From NCBI GenBank assembly GCA_003242645.1, contig QGVC01000169.1, forward strand, positions 1 to 7,641: DNA of 7,641 nucleotides. The letters run 5' to 3'. Made by a program: the position numbers and the translations under genes. Within the stretch, counting starts at the first letter, position 1; every line of letters starts with the position of its first letter. A model generated the notes under the pieces. The model saw only the letters and a list, made by a program, of their open reading frames with translations, searched no databases and was not told where the DNA came from. The DNA comes from Pseudomonadota bacterium (GTDB lineage Bacteria; Pseudomonadota; Alphaproteobacteria; Rhizobiales; Hyphomicrobiaceae). Positions 1 through 7,253 of this stretch are shown here, piece after piece.

Positions 1-194
1 CGGGGGGTTCCGGACGGATGTTTCCTGGCCTCCGACTTGGGCCTTCGAGCGATGACGTGCCTTCCTTTTCGCACATTTGAGGAGGCGTTGGTCTCGGTCT
101 GGCGAATAACAGCTCCTAACGGACTCTTCTGCTTGCCGACCACTTCAGCTGAGCCGGCCCCAGATGCCTTTGTCCCTGTTTCCTTGCCTAGCGG

Positions 195-270
195 ACGTCG
201 CGATCGTCGCAGGTACCCCGTCGCGTCCGCTGTGTTCGAGCTCCGAAAGCACGTCGCTACTCCACGTCGT
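195..270. repeat. Cluster of CGTCG-type short motifs upstream of tnsA
   Basis: ACGTCG occurs at 195-200, 251-256 and 264-269. Related copies are ATCGTCGC (203-210) and CGTCGC (219-224). The segment GATCGTCGC (202-210) is the reverse complement of the first nine bases of the 20-bp repeat at 7545-7564. In a Tn7-like element such motifs upstream of tnsA could belong to TnsB-binding sites. The copies are short, irregularly spaced and CpG-rich, so chance is a real alternative. Confidence 0.2.
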
Positions 271-323
271 TTATCGGCGCGCGCCTTCCCCGGCCGTCGG
301 CCGCCGGCGGGGGTGCAATGGAC

Positions 324-330
324 AGAGGAA
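324..330 (+). promoter_or_regulatory. Ribosome binding site of tnsA
   Basis: AGAGGAA lies 6 nt before the ATG at 337. It supports this start over the upstream in-frame start at 37 and over the GTG at 313, which has no comparable site. The chosen start also brings the product into register with Tn7 TnsA from residue 1. Confidence 0.7.
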
Positions 331-336
331 TCACTG

Positions 337-1170
337 ATGGGACGGAGGAAGTACCAGTTCACTGAAGCGAAGGTCCGCAAGTACCTCGCGGAGGGGCGGG
401 GAACCGGCGACGGAGCCAACTATAAACCGTGGCTCACGGTTTACGACCTGCCGTCGAGGGGGCGGTCGCATCGTATCTACGGCATCAAGACGGGGCGAGT
501 ACACCATCTCCTCTCCGATGGGGAGTGGAAAAGCTTTCTCCGGTTTGAGTTCGACGACAGCGTGCTCGACATCCGGGAGCAGTTCCCGCTCGATCGCCGG
601 CAAACCATGCGGGTCGCCAGAGACCTCGGGTATGCGCACCCGATTACCACGGACGGAACGCCTTATGTCATGACCATCGACTTTCTCCTTACCCGCCGAG
701 TTGATCACCAGCTTGTGCTCGAGGCGCTCTCTTTCAAGTACAACCCCGTTGCACTGAAGGCCCGGGATCTCGAACTGCATGCGATCGCCGCGGAGTGCGT
801 TCGTCGTAACGGCGTGACGCTGAAGTTGATCGACGAAACATCCTTCGAGCCCAACTTTCTTAGGAACTACGACTCCATTCGTGGCTACTTCGACATTTCT
901 GCGCTTCACGGCTACGACCACATTGCAAGCCGCCGAATCGCGGAAGCGCTCGTGACGGAGGTCAAGGCAGCCAAGCCTCTTTCCTTGGCGGAAACGTGCT
1001 ACGACCTCGCGCCCAGGCACTGTGTAAGCGCTAACGAGGTCTTCACCATCGCCAAGCACCTTCTCGCTCGAGGAGTTCTGGCTTGCGATCTCAATGCGTA
1101 TTCCGATTTGACCGAAATACCCATGAGCAACATGCAGATACGCCCGAGAGGAGCCGTGGCATGCCTGTGA
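337..1170 (+). CDS. tnsA: TnsA, transposon-end endonuclease subunit of the Tn7-type transposase
   Basis: TnsA is the restriction-endonuclease-like subunit that cuts the 5' strands at the transposon ends, while TnsB cuts the 3' strands. Together they give full excision rather than cointegrates. The product is 277 residues against about 273 in Tn7. Large blocks match Tn7 TnsA as I recall it: EGRG (19-22), PWLTVYDLP (31-39), GRSHRIYG (42-49), KTGRVHHLLSD (51-61) and SVLDIREQFPL (75-85). The expected catalytic residues are E63, D115 (in TIDFLL) and K134 (in SFKYN), matching Tn7 E63, D114 and K132. Ser132 occupies the place of Tn7 Gln130. The remaining C-terminal half (about 170-277) corresponds to the winged-helix domain that contacts TnsC in Tn7. 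The start at 337 has a good ribosome site. The 3' end overlaps tnsB by 10 nt. Family identity is near certain; activity is inferred. Confidence 0.96.
   Translation: MGRRKYQFTEAKVRKYLAEGRGTGDGANYKPWLTVYDLPSRGRSHRIYGIKTGRVHHLLSDGEWKSFLRFEFDDSVLDIREQFPLDRRQTMRVARDLGYAHPITTDGTPYVMTIDFLLTRRVDHQLVLEALSFKYNPVALKARDLELHAIAAECVRRNGVTLKLIDETSFEPNFLRNYDSIRGYFDISALHGYDHIASRRIAEALVTEVKAAKPLSLAETCYDLAPRHCVSANEVFTIAKHLLARGVLACDLNAYSDLTEIPMSNMQIRPRGAVACL
1146..1153 (+). promoter_or_regulatory. Ribosome binding site of tnsB, inside the 3' end of tnsA
   Basis: GAGAGGAG ends 7 nt before the ATG at 1161. It fixes the tnsB start there and not at the in-frame ATG at 1083, which would lie deep inside tnsA and add 26 residues unlike TnsB. 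The site lies within tnsA coding sequence, so translation is probably coupled. Confidence 0.75.
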
Positions 1171-3338
1171 TCGTCAAGAACCTGTTGCTCCGAGATCGCG
1201 CCGCCCACGTGACGTATCGAGTCATCGACATTGTGAGCGCGGGAAAAATCGGTCTCGACGATATCGGCGAGTACGTCGTCCTGATGGACACCGACGTGAC
1301 AAAGAAGGCCATGCCTCATGGTGTTCCGAAGAACGTCGTGCTGAACCACATCGCACAGCGTGAATGGGTCGTCCTGGACGAGGACGAACCTTCGATCGAC
1401 CTCGAAGGACTCACCGATGCAGAGAAGCGAGTCTTAGAGGAGCGTTGGAAAGTTCTACAGCTTGCCTTGAATTCGCCCTACGAACTCCTGAATCCCAAGG
1501 GTCGCGCGGAGCTGGCCCGCGAATTTCTTCGCAAGAAGATTGCGACGCGTCCGATGCTTTACCTGGTGCTGCGCCTTTATTGGGCCCGCGGTCCGCGGAA
1601 GCAAAGCCTTCTGCCGGACTACAGGCATTGTGGCTCTCCTGGTACTGCCAGAGTGCCCGCCAGCGAGTCCCAAAAAACCGGGCGGCCCAGATTCATACAG
1701 CCCGGCCGGGGTATCGCGATGACAGCCGAACACCGGAAGAAGATGTCGGTCGCTCTCGCCACTTTTCGGATGGGCGAGAAACAAAATCAGCCGTGGCTCG
1801 TCGGCGCCTACCACCACCTCCTTCTCTCACAGTATCCCGAGTACGTGCGCGCCAGGTCTGACGGGCGGGCCGAGATCGAGAACTACGACGCCGTACCGAC
1901 ATTCGAACAATTTCGCTACTTCTGGTCGCGCCAATATGACCTTGCAACGCGCCTCCAGAAACGGATCCGACCGCGTCGCTTTGAGGCGCTCACCAAAATC
2001 CTGGCCTCTGGAACCCTAAGAGATCTACGCGGCCCGGGGGTGCGATACGAAATCGACGCGACCATCGTCGACGTGTACGTCGTTTCTCGCTACAACCCGA
2101 ACCACATTATCGGCCGACCCACGCTCTACCTTGTTGTAGACCAATTCTCCCGCCTAATCGTCGGCTACTACCTGGGACTGGAGCCCCCTTGCTGGGTAGG
2201 CGCGATGCTCGCGCTTTGGAGCTGCAACTTGGACAAAGTTGAGCTCTGCCGCCATTACGGCATCGAAATCACCGCTGAAGAATGGCCAACCGGCCATATG
2301 CCACTCCATCTACTCAGCGACCGCGGAGAGGGCATGTCTCGGATAGCCGAGGCGCTCAGCGTCGGCTTCGGAATCGATGTGGAGAACAGTGCCCCCTACT
2401 GCGGGGCAGCCAAGAGTGTCGTAGAGCGTTCATTCGGGGTCGTCCAGGTCAGCTCATTCGGCCCTTACATCCCCGGCTATGTCGATAAGAAGTTTTACGA
2501 GCGTGGCGACACTCCGCCTCCGCTCAAGGCCGTGGTGAACCTAGACCAACTTACGCGAATCCTTCTGGCCGCAATAATCATCCACAACCACAAGGTCATT
2601 CGCGAGTACCAGGGGACCCCCGACTCGATCAACCATAACGTGGAATTCACGCCTGTCGCGTTGTGGCATTGGGGTGTCAAGCATCTTCGCTGCGAAGCGC
2701 GAAAGTTCTCGGAAGACCATCTTGCTCGCTACCTGTGGCCCGAGGAGAAGGTCGTTCTGCAAAAGCGTGGGCTGCACTATTGCCGCGGGCTTTGGTACTA
2801 CGGAACCAAGCTTCGCGAGCAGAACTGGTTCCTTCGTGCCTTCACCGAGGGTCGTGAACTCAGCGTACGGATCCATCCGCAGCGTCTTGGCGAGGCGTTC
2901 GTCGTTTCCGACGACGATCGGGGCACAATGTTATCTCTTCCGATTGCCCCGAGAAGCGAGCGATTCGCCACCTACACGCTGTCAGAGCTCGCGGCTCTTG
3001 ACCTTCAAAAGAACCGTCAGAACGCGGCCGCCAAATGGCGGAACCAACCTGTCACCACAAAGATGCATGGCATCGTCCGGACCGGCGTTGCTGCCGCAAA
3101 GGCAGCCGCGAAAGCGAACCGCGATCCTTTCCTCTCGGATAGGCAACGTCTCAAGAACATTCGCGCGAATCGCGAGGCCGAGCTTGCAGCGATGACCGCC
3201 GAAGCGCTTGCCGGCCACCTAGGTATCGATGAAAAAGGTGACGTTATCGACGTCACTCCGGAGCAGCCTTTTGATGTTGAGGAGAAGGCGCTTCAGTTCG
3301 TTAACGACCTCTTCACCACCACTACTAACAAGAACTAG
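1161..3338 (+). CDS. tnsB: TnsB, DDE transposase of the Tn7-type element
   Basis: TnsB binds repeated sites in both transposon ends, cuts their 3' strands and joins them to the target. The product is 725 residues against about 702 in Tn7. The N-terminal part (1 to about 290) is the region that binds end DNA and includes a GRPR motif at 174-177, after a block with an LLPDY motif typical of the family. The RNase H-fold catalytic core carries D299 (YEIDATIVD), D387 (LLSDRGEG) and E422 (SVVERSFG). The intervals of 88 and 35 residues equal those of Tn7 TnsB (D273, D361, E396). A beta-barrel-like segment follows at about 535-590. The tail (about 600-725) is Ala/Lys/Arg-rich and then acidic; in Tn7 the extreme C-terminus contacts TnsC. 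All catalytic residues are intact, so the enzyme looks functional. The gene overlaps tnsA by 10 nt and ends 12 nt before tnsC. Confidence 0.97.
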   Translation: MPVIVKNLLLRDRAAHVTYRVIDIVSAGKIGLDDIGEYVVLMDTDVTKKAMPHGVPKNVVLNHIAQREWVVLDEDEPSIDLEGLTDAEKRVLEERWKVLQLALNSPYELLNPKGRAELAREFLRKKIATRPMLYLVLRLYWARGPRKQSLLPDYRHCGSPGTARVPASESQKTGRPRFIQPGRGIAMTAEHRKKMSVALATFRMGEKQNQPWLVGAYHHLLLSQYPEYVRARSDGRAEIENYDAVPTFEQFRYFWSRQYDLATRLQKRIRPRRFEALTKILASGTLRDLRGPGVRYEIDATIVDVYVVSRYNPNHIIGRPTLYLVVDQFSRLIVGYYLGLEPPCWVGAMLALWSCNLDKVELCRHYGIEITAEEWPTGHMPLHLLSDRGEGMSRIAEALSVGFGIDVENSAPYCGAAKSVVERSFGVVQVSSFGPYIPGYVDKKFYERGDTPPPLKAVVNLDQLTRILLAAIIIHNHKVIREYQGTPDSINHNVEFTPVALWHWGVKHLRCEARKFSEDHLARYLWPEEKVVLQKRGLHYCRGLWYYGTKLREQNWFLRAFTEGRELSVRIHPQRLGEAFVVSDDDRGTMLSLPIAPRSERFATYTLSELAALDLQKNRQNAAAKWRNQPVTTKMHGIVRTGVAAAKAAAKANRDPFLSDRQRLKNIRANREAELAAMTAEALAGHLGIDEKGDVIDVTPEQPFDVEEKALQFVNDLFTTTTNKN

Positions 3339-3350
3339 AAGGTGTGAATC

Positions 3351-4868
3351 ATGATAAGCATTGGTCTTCGCAACGCCCTCCCGCAGAAGAACGCGCCTGC
3401 GCTCTTCCGCAACGCGTTCGAGGCTGTCTACGTACCGGAGTCGCATCCGCTCCACACGGGGAACCCGCTTATCGACGCGCTCCCACCTGTACGATCCGAC
3501 GAGGACTGGCTACGTACGCTTTTTGGACAGCCGGATTTCGACCCGTCGCAACTCGAAGCCGATGCCCATACGCGCTCGTACTTCGTCGCGAACCTCAAGC
3601 ACTTCTTCTACCCCTTCGCGGTGCATGCCAAGCTCGCAAGACGGGTCGATCAGTTCATTCGATGGGGATACGGCTATCGGCACCCTTATTCGCCAGAGCG
3701 TAAGGCGATGCTGCAGAAAACCTATGCTGAGGCTCAGGCCGCCGGTGTCGCGCTGCCGCACCAGTTCTCCGCCGTTGCGCCGATCTGTAGTTACTCCCTG
3801 ATCGGTGGATCGGGCATGGGGAAGTCGACGAGTATCGAGCGGGTGCTTGCTTCTTATCCTCAATGCATTTGGCATCCAGACCATCATCTGACGCAGGTTG
3901 TTTGGTTGAAGGTCGACTGTCCAAAGAACGGAGACGTACTCGACCTTGCGGCCTCCGTGGTAGGGGCATTCGACGAGCTGCTTGGGACATCGAGTATTCC
4001 AGCCTCCAACTGGCGCCGGTATGGCGAAGGCTACTACCGGGTGAAAGTCAAGCAATTCGCGGTGGCACACCACCTCGGCCTTCTCGTGCTCGACGAAATG
4101 CAGAACCTCTGCGCCAAGAGAAGTGGTGGTCGAGAAGTGATGTTGAACTGGTTCCAGGAGCTCGTAAACGATCTGAAGGTCCCGATCATCCTTCTCGGCA
4201 CCTATAAGGCGACAAACGTGCTTCAACTGGACATGCGCCATGCACGCCGAGCAGGAATCTTCGGCAGTGAGCGATGGGATCCGCTAAAGCCCGGCGCAGA
4301 GTTCAATGCCATCGTACAAGCGTTATGGCGCTTCCAATGGCTTCGGCGGCCAGGAGAGTTGACGGATGAGATGAGGGCGGTGATCTACGAAGAAACGCAA
4401 GGAGTACGTGCGTTTATCGTCGACATGTTTCTCGTGGCCCAGCTCTATGCGCTGTGGAAAGGCGATGAGACCCTGACTCCGAACGTATTTAGGCACGTGG
4501 CGAGAACTGAGTTCTCCGCGGTCCAGCCAATGCTGAGCGCATTAAGGTCTGGAGATCCAGCAAGAATACGGAAGTACGACGACTTGATGCCCTACCAGAT
4601 TGACGAGCACATCGAGCAGCTGAGACGCCTCATGCCCGTGACGCAAGAGGAGCACGTACAGCTGCCGACTCACGCGTCGACAATGGCGGAAGCCTGCGCG
4701 AAGGTCATGAGCGCACTCTCCATCAGCGAAACCGAGGCGAAACAGCTCGTCCTGAGAGTTATGAACGGAAAGGCGCAGTCGGCTCGTGCGCTGACGAGGG
4801 CCGCATGCAAGCTGTACTACGAATCAGTCGACAAGGGCGACGAGGTCGAGGAGAACACCGATGAGTAG
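3351..4868 (+). CDS. tnsC: TnsC, AAA+ ATPase regulator of transposition
   Basis: TnsC polymerises on DNA with ATP, receives the signal from the target selector and activates TnsAB. The product is 505 residues. The N-terminal region has the family motif GNPLIDALPP (37-46). The Walker A loop is GGSGMGKST (152-160, with K158). Walker B is LLVLDEMQ (D248, E249). A sensor-1-like strand, IILLGTYKA, lies near 279-287, and an arginine-finger-like segment, RHARRAG, at 296-302. The block HPMLEALRSG of Tn7 appears here as QPMLSALRSG, followed by a YDDL motif. The protein stops soon after this. Tn7 TnsC (about 555 residues) has roughly 50 more residues that bind TnsA, and these seem absent here. The start is set by AGAAGGTG (3337-3344), 6 nt upstream and overlapping the tnsB stop. 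The end overlaps tnsD by 8 nt. Confidence 0.95.
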   Translation: MISIGLRNALPQKNAPALFRNAFEAVYVPESHPLHTGNPLIDALPPVRSDEDWLRTLFGQPDFDPSQLEADAHTRSYFVANLKHFFYPFAVHAKLARRVDQFIRWGYGYRHPYSPERKAMLQKTYAEAQAAGVALPHQFSAVAPICSYSLIGGSGMGKSTSIERVLASYPQCIWHPDHHLTQVVWLKVDCPKNGDVLDLAASVVGAFDELLGTSSIPASNWRRYGEGYYRVKVKQFAVAHHLGLLVLDEMQNLCAKRSGGREVMLNWFQELVNDLKVPIILLGTYKATNVLQLDMRHARRAGIFGSERWDPLKPGAEFNAIVQALWRFQWLRRPGELTDEMRAVIYEETQGVRAFIVDMFLVAQLYALWKGDETLTPNVFRHVARTEFSAVQPMLSALRSGDPARIRKYDDLMPYQIDEHIEQLRRLMPVTQEEHVQLPTHASTMAEACAKVMSALSISETEAKQLVLRVMNGKAQSARALTRAACKLYYESVDKGDEVEENTDE

Positions 4869-6522
4869 GCTGGATGCGCGGGCAAGCACTATGCCGATCA
4901 TGGTTCCGAACTTGCCGACGCCATACCCGGATGAGCTGCTCTACAGCCTGATCGCGAGGTCGGCCGTTTATGTGGGGTACTGGAACGCGAAGCCCTTCTT
5001 GCGGGCCCTTTATCAGGGCGTCACAAAACCGGCCTGCCCCGACTTACCCGGATCGCTTGAACGCCTCGTTGCGGCGTCGGGGGGTGCATGGGGGACGGAC
5101 GCCCGTTCCATTGCACTCGAGCATACGCTCCTCCCGTACTACACCTACTTCTTGTCGGCGCCACAGCGGGAAGCAGCGGTCGGACACCTCCTCGCCGGCA
5201 CGGGGCATCTCCACATGGCGCTCGGCATTAGTGCGTCGGGGGTGAGGCCTATGGAGTACTTTCGACTGTGCCCGCTCTGCATGGAGCGCGATATCCGTGA
5301 GCTTGGAGAAACCTACTGGCGCAGGCACCACCACCTGCCGGGAGTCTTCGTCTGTGCGGAGCACGGCGAGCGCCTATTGGAGACCGAAGTGCCTTTCCGG
5401 CCGGTTCGACGCTACGAGCATGTTTACGCGCAGCCGGAGTTCCTCAAGCGCGCGAAAGTACTGCGTCCTCCCTGCGACCGGCCAGAAGTGCTTCTCGAGA
5501 TCGCGAGGCGATCGCGCAGACTGCTTGAAGGGTCGCCGGCGCGCGGGCGGTTTGATTACCGAGCAGTGATGGCACAGTACGGGTTCGCGCGTCGCTACGG
5601 GGCCCCTGCACGGTTTCGCGAGGCCGTGGAGAGCGTTCTGCCGAGGCCGTTCCTCGGGGCAATGTTCACGGAGCTTGGTCCAGACGGCTTCCCCTATTGG
5701 GTCGACGCCGCGCGGCGGAAGCCCAAAGGGGCTATGCATCCGTTGAAGCATGTGCTGGTTCAACTCGTTCTGGACTCGGTCGCCGAGCCGAGCGCGAGCT
5801 CGTCTAAGAGCCGCCGACCGGAGCTTCGCGGGAAGTCGTTGCAACCTGAGCTCCGCGCGCAAGCCGCCGCCTTGGCGAAGGAAGGATTGAGCACTCGCGC
5901 GATTGCAACCCGGTTGGGCTGCGACTGGAAGACGGCGGATCGTCTCATCAAGCCGATACGACTGCCCGCGAGGATACCCCCTCGCAAGACGGGAAGCCGT
6001 GACCGCGAGGCTTGGCTCGAGCACTGCAGGAAGCACCCTGGAGCGACGAAAACTGAGCTCCGGCGGATGGCTAAATCGCTCTACATGCGACTTTACCGCG
6101 ATGACCGAGAGTGGCTGCTCGCACACGGACCGAAGCGTCCCAAGCGAGAGCCCAAGCTCCGGGTGAACTGGCACGAACGGGACATGGAGCTCGCTCGGGC
6201 AGTTGCCTGCGAGGCCGATCGGCTGGCTGACCTCGAGCCACCTGTACGGATCACTCAAACCCGGATCCTGGCAGCGCTTCGGATGGCCTCAACCTTCTAC
6301 CGAAACAAGGCAAAACTGCCGAGAACTGCTGAAGCACTGGCGGCGCGAAGGGAATCGATCGAGGCCTTTCAGATACGGCGTCTGAGAGCTGTGATGCAGG
6401 CAAGTGATGAGAGAGACAAGGATTGGCTCATGCTGCGACAGGCGCGGATCAATGTGGGTCGCCTGGTCGACAAGGGTGCTTCTCTAGTCGCAGCCGCGCG
6501 CGAGGGGCTGCCGTGTTCGTAA
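4861..6522 (+). CDS. tnsD: TnsD, TniQ-family site-specific target selector
   Basis: TnsD-type proteins recognise a fixed chromosomal attachment site (attTn7 at the end of glmS for Tn7 itself) and recruit TnsC. The product is 553 residues against 508 in Tn7. The N-terminal TniQ domain begins with PTPYPDELLYSLIARS and contains the EHTLLPYY block. Its zinc finger ligands are C137 and C140 (CPLC) and C165 and H168 (CAEHG), with the typical GETYWRRHHHLPGV segment (149-162) between them. A helix-turn-helix-like segment lies at 334-363 (LSTRAIATRLGCDWKTADRL). The C-terminal TnsD-specific region has matches to Tn7 such as LYMRLYRDDREWLL, RVNWHERD and ESIEAFQIRR. This long form points to DNA-sequence recognition, unlike the short TniQ of CRISPR-associated elements. 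GAGGAGA (4848-4854) supports the ATG at 4861; a second ATG at residue 11 (4891) is possible. The actual target site is unknown. Confidence 0.94.
   Translation: MSRLDARASTMPIMVPNLPTPYPDELLYSLIARSAVYVGYWNAKPFLRALYQGVTKPACPDLPGSLERLVAASGGAWGTDARSIALEHTLLPYYTYFLSAPQREAAVGHLLAGTGHLHMALGISASGVRPMEYFRLCPLCMERDIRELGETYWRRHHHLPGVFVCAEHGERLLETEVPFRPVRRYEHVYAQPEFLKRAKVLRPPCDRPEVLLEIARRSRRLLEGSPARGRFDYRAVMAQYGFARRYGAPARFREAVESVLPRPFLGAMFTELGPDGFPYWVDAARRKPKGAMHPLKHVLVQLVLDSVAEPSASSSKSRRPELRGKSLQPELRAQAAALAKEGLSTRAIATRLGCDWKTADRLIKPIRLPARIPPRKTGSRDREAWLEHCRKHPGATKTELRRMAKSLYMRLYRDDREWLLAHGPKRPKREPKLRVNWHERDMELARAVACEADRLADLEPPVRITQTRILAALRMASTFYRNKAKLPRTAEALAARRESIEAFQIRRLRAVMQASDERDKDWLMLRQARINVGRLVDKGASLVAAAREGLPCS
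6502..6507 (+). promoter_or_regulatory. Ribosome binding site of the tnsE-like gene, inside tnsD
   Basis: GAGGGG lies 5 nt before a GTG at 6513, inside the last codons of tnsD. It supports the GTG start over the in-frame ATG at 6423, which would add 30 residues read out of frame from tnsD. The GTG start brings the product into register with Tn7 TnsE: Trp28 falls at the same residue number. Confidence 0.6.
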
Positions 6523-7253
6523 GCTTTTGTCCCTCCTTCACCGGGCCGGAAGTGCCCGCATGGCTACAGAGCTGGACGTGGCACGACGGAGATTGGTACT
6601 TCCGAGTATGCAGACGGCGTCGCGGTCGCTGGGTCTACGACTTGCAGCATCCGCGCGAGCTTATCAGGGCGAGAGCATGCGAACCGGGCACGGTAGGGCT
6701 CAGAATTCAGGGCACTGAAGTGCGTCGGTTCGTCATCCATGACCTCTCGCGCCTTGGCGCGCTGCTCGAGCCAAGGGAAGTGCTGGGCCCGATGCTAGGT
6801 GATGGCGCTGCTGCCTCTCAGCATGCTATCTACGCTCACGAATCGGAGGAGGGTCGGCTGCTTCTGCCGGCGTGGTTGCTGATCAACCACCTTTGGGTCT
6901 GGTCATCGCGGGTACTTCGGGCGCTGTTCATGCCGAATGGACTCGACCTGCTCATTCACAGCGACTCGGACAAAGTGCTCCTGAGCCCGGATCTCATCCA
7001 GGGTTCTCTCACGAAGACCGCTGAATCGCGAGTGCGCTGGCTTGTCGCATCTCAAGATGCGCGGGAATCATGGGCAAGTGTGCTCACCAATGCGTACACC
7101 GGAAGCATAAATCTGACGTTGCCTCGCGCCTCATTGCACGGCTGGGCGTGGGGCGCGCGGGTGAGAGCGGGCTTGCTTGCCTGCGAACTCGCCTCCGTTC
7201 ACGTCAGCTTCGACGTTCAAGAATTTAGGCCGGTGCGAATCGGAAAGAGATGA
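6513..7253 (+). CDS. tnsE: TnsE-like protein, N-terminal half only (short or truncated TnsE)
   Basis: Tn7 TnsE directs insertion into replicating DNA and conjugal plasmids by binding the sliding clamp and DNA with recessed 3' ends. This product has 246 residues from the GTG start, against about 538 in Tn7. It follows the N-terminal half of TnsE almost without gaps: DWYFRV (27-32) against EWRIFV, LPAWLLINHLWVWSS (118-132) against the PQLELARSLF segment, LDLLI shortly after that, and LHGWAWGARVRAG (208-220) against MQGWKLHVKGR. It stops at a TGA where the variable linker of Tn7 TnsE begins, so the C-terminal DNA-binding domain is missing. Clamp-motif positions differ from Tn7. Similarity is weak but co-linear, and the position directly after tnsD agrees with Tn7. 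It could be a natural short variant, a gene broken by a nonsense change, or an unrelated accessory protein. It overlaps tnsD by 10 nt. Confidence 0.7.
   Translation: MFVSFCPSFTGPEVPAWLQSWTWHDGDWYFRVCRRRRGRWVYDLQHPRELIRARACEPGTVGLRIQGTEVRRFVIHDLSRLGALLEPREVLGPMLGDGAAASQHAIYAHESEEGRLLLPAWLLINHLWVWSSRVLRALFMPNGLDLLIHSDSDKVLLSPDLIQGSLTKTAESRVRWLVASQDARESWASVLTNAYTGSINLTLPRASLHGWAWGARVRAGLLACELASVHVSFDVQEFRPVRIGKR

Larger units (their letters stand above)
1..336. other. Upstream region without a convincing gene; expected site of right end and promoter
   Basis: The frame of tnsA is open through most of this stretch, but its translation is Arg/Pro-rich and unlike any TnsA N-terminus, so it is treated as non-coding. 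By analogy with Tn7, the tnsA-proximal terminus, its TnsB sites and the operon promoter should be here. I see no clear TGT-terminated end, no clean -35/-10 pair and no 3' end of glmS. Two similar blocks occur: TGTTTCCTGGCC (19-30) and TGTTTCCTTGCC (177-188). CGTCG-type motifs cluster at 195-270. A GC-rich dyad, CCGGC (290-294) with GCCGG (303-307), lies just before the tnsA ribosome site. Confidence 0.5.
337..7253 (+). mobile_element. Tn7-like transposon core (tnsABCDE module), ends not resolved
   Basis: Five consecutive + strand genes match TnsA, TnsB, TnsC, TnsD/TniQ and the N-terminal half of TnsE, in the order found in Tn7. Junctions are tight: tnsA/tnsB overlap 10 nt, tnsB/tnsC are 12 nt apart, tnsC/tnsD overlap 8 nt and tnsD/tnsE overlap 10 nt, which indicates one coupled transcript. 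In Tn7 this set performs cut-and-paste transposition: TnsA and TnsB excise the element, TnsC controls activation, and TnsD or TnsE picks the target. No cargo gene is certain inside the window. The tnsA-proximal end should lie upstream of 337 and the other end beyond tnsE, but neither terminus is proven. No Cas gene or CRISPR array is present, so this is not an RNA-guided variant as far as the window shows. Confidence 0.93.

Noticed and set aside
1..336. The glmS 3' end (attTn7) beside tnsA
   Set aside because: No frame shows the conserved C-terminal end of GlmS.
331..1059. A 242-residue minus-strand ORF inside tnsA
   Set aside because: It is antisense to the conserved TnsA catalytic blocks and has no recognisable domain.
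37..1170. A longer tnsA starting at 37
   Set aside because: The extra 100 residues are Arg/Pro-rich and unlike TnsA. The ATG at 337 has a ribosome site and matches Tn7 residue numbering.
1083..3338. A longer tnsB starting at 1083
   Set aside because: The 26 added residues overlap tnsA by 88 nt and look like shadow sequence. The ATG at 1161 has a strong ribosome site.
3510..4241. A 243-residue minus-strand ORF inside tnsC
   Set aside because: It is antisense to the Walker motifs of TnsC and is a shadow frame.
5374..6258. A 294-residue minus-strand ORF inside tnsD
   Set aside because: It is antisense to conserved TnsD motifs, and its Arg/Pro/Leu-rich translation is typical of a shadow frame in GC-rich DNA.
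6423..7253. A longer tnsE-like gene starting at the ATG at 6423
   Set aside because: It would overlap tnsD by 100 nt, and the added residues do not resemble TnsE. The GTG at 6513 has a ribosome site and the right register.
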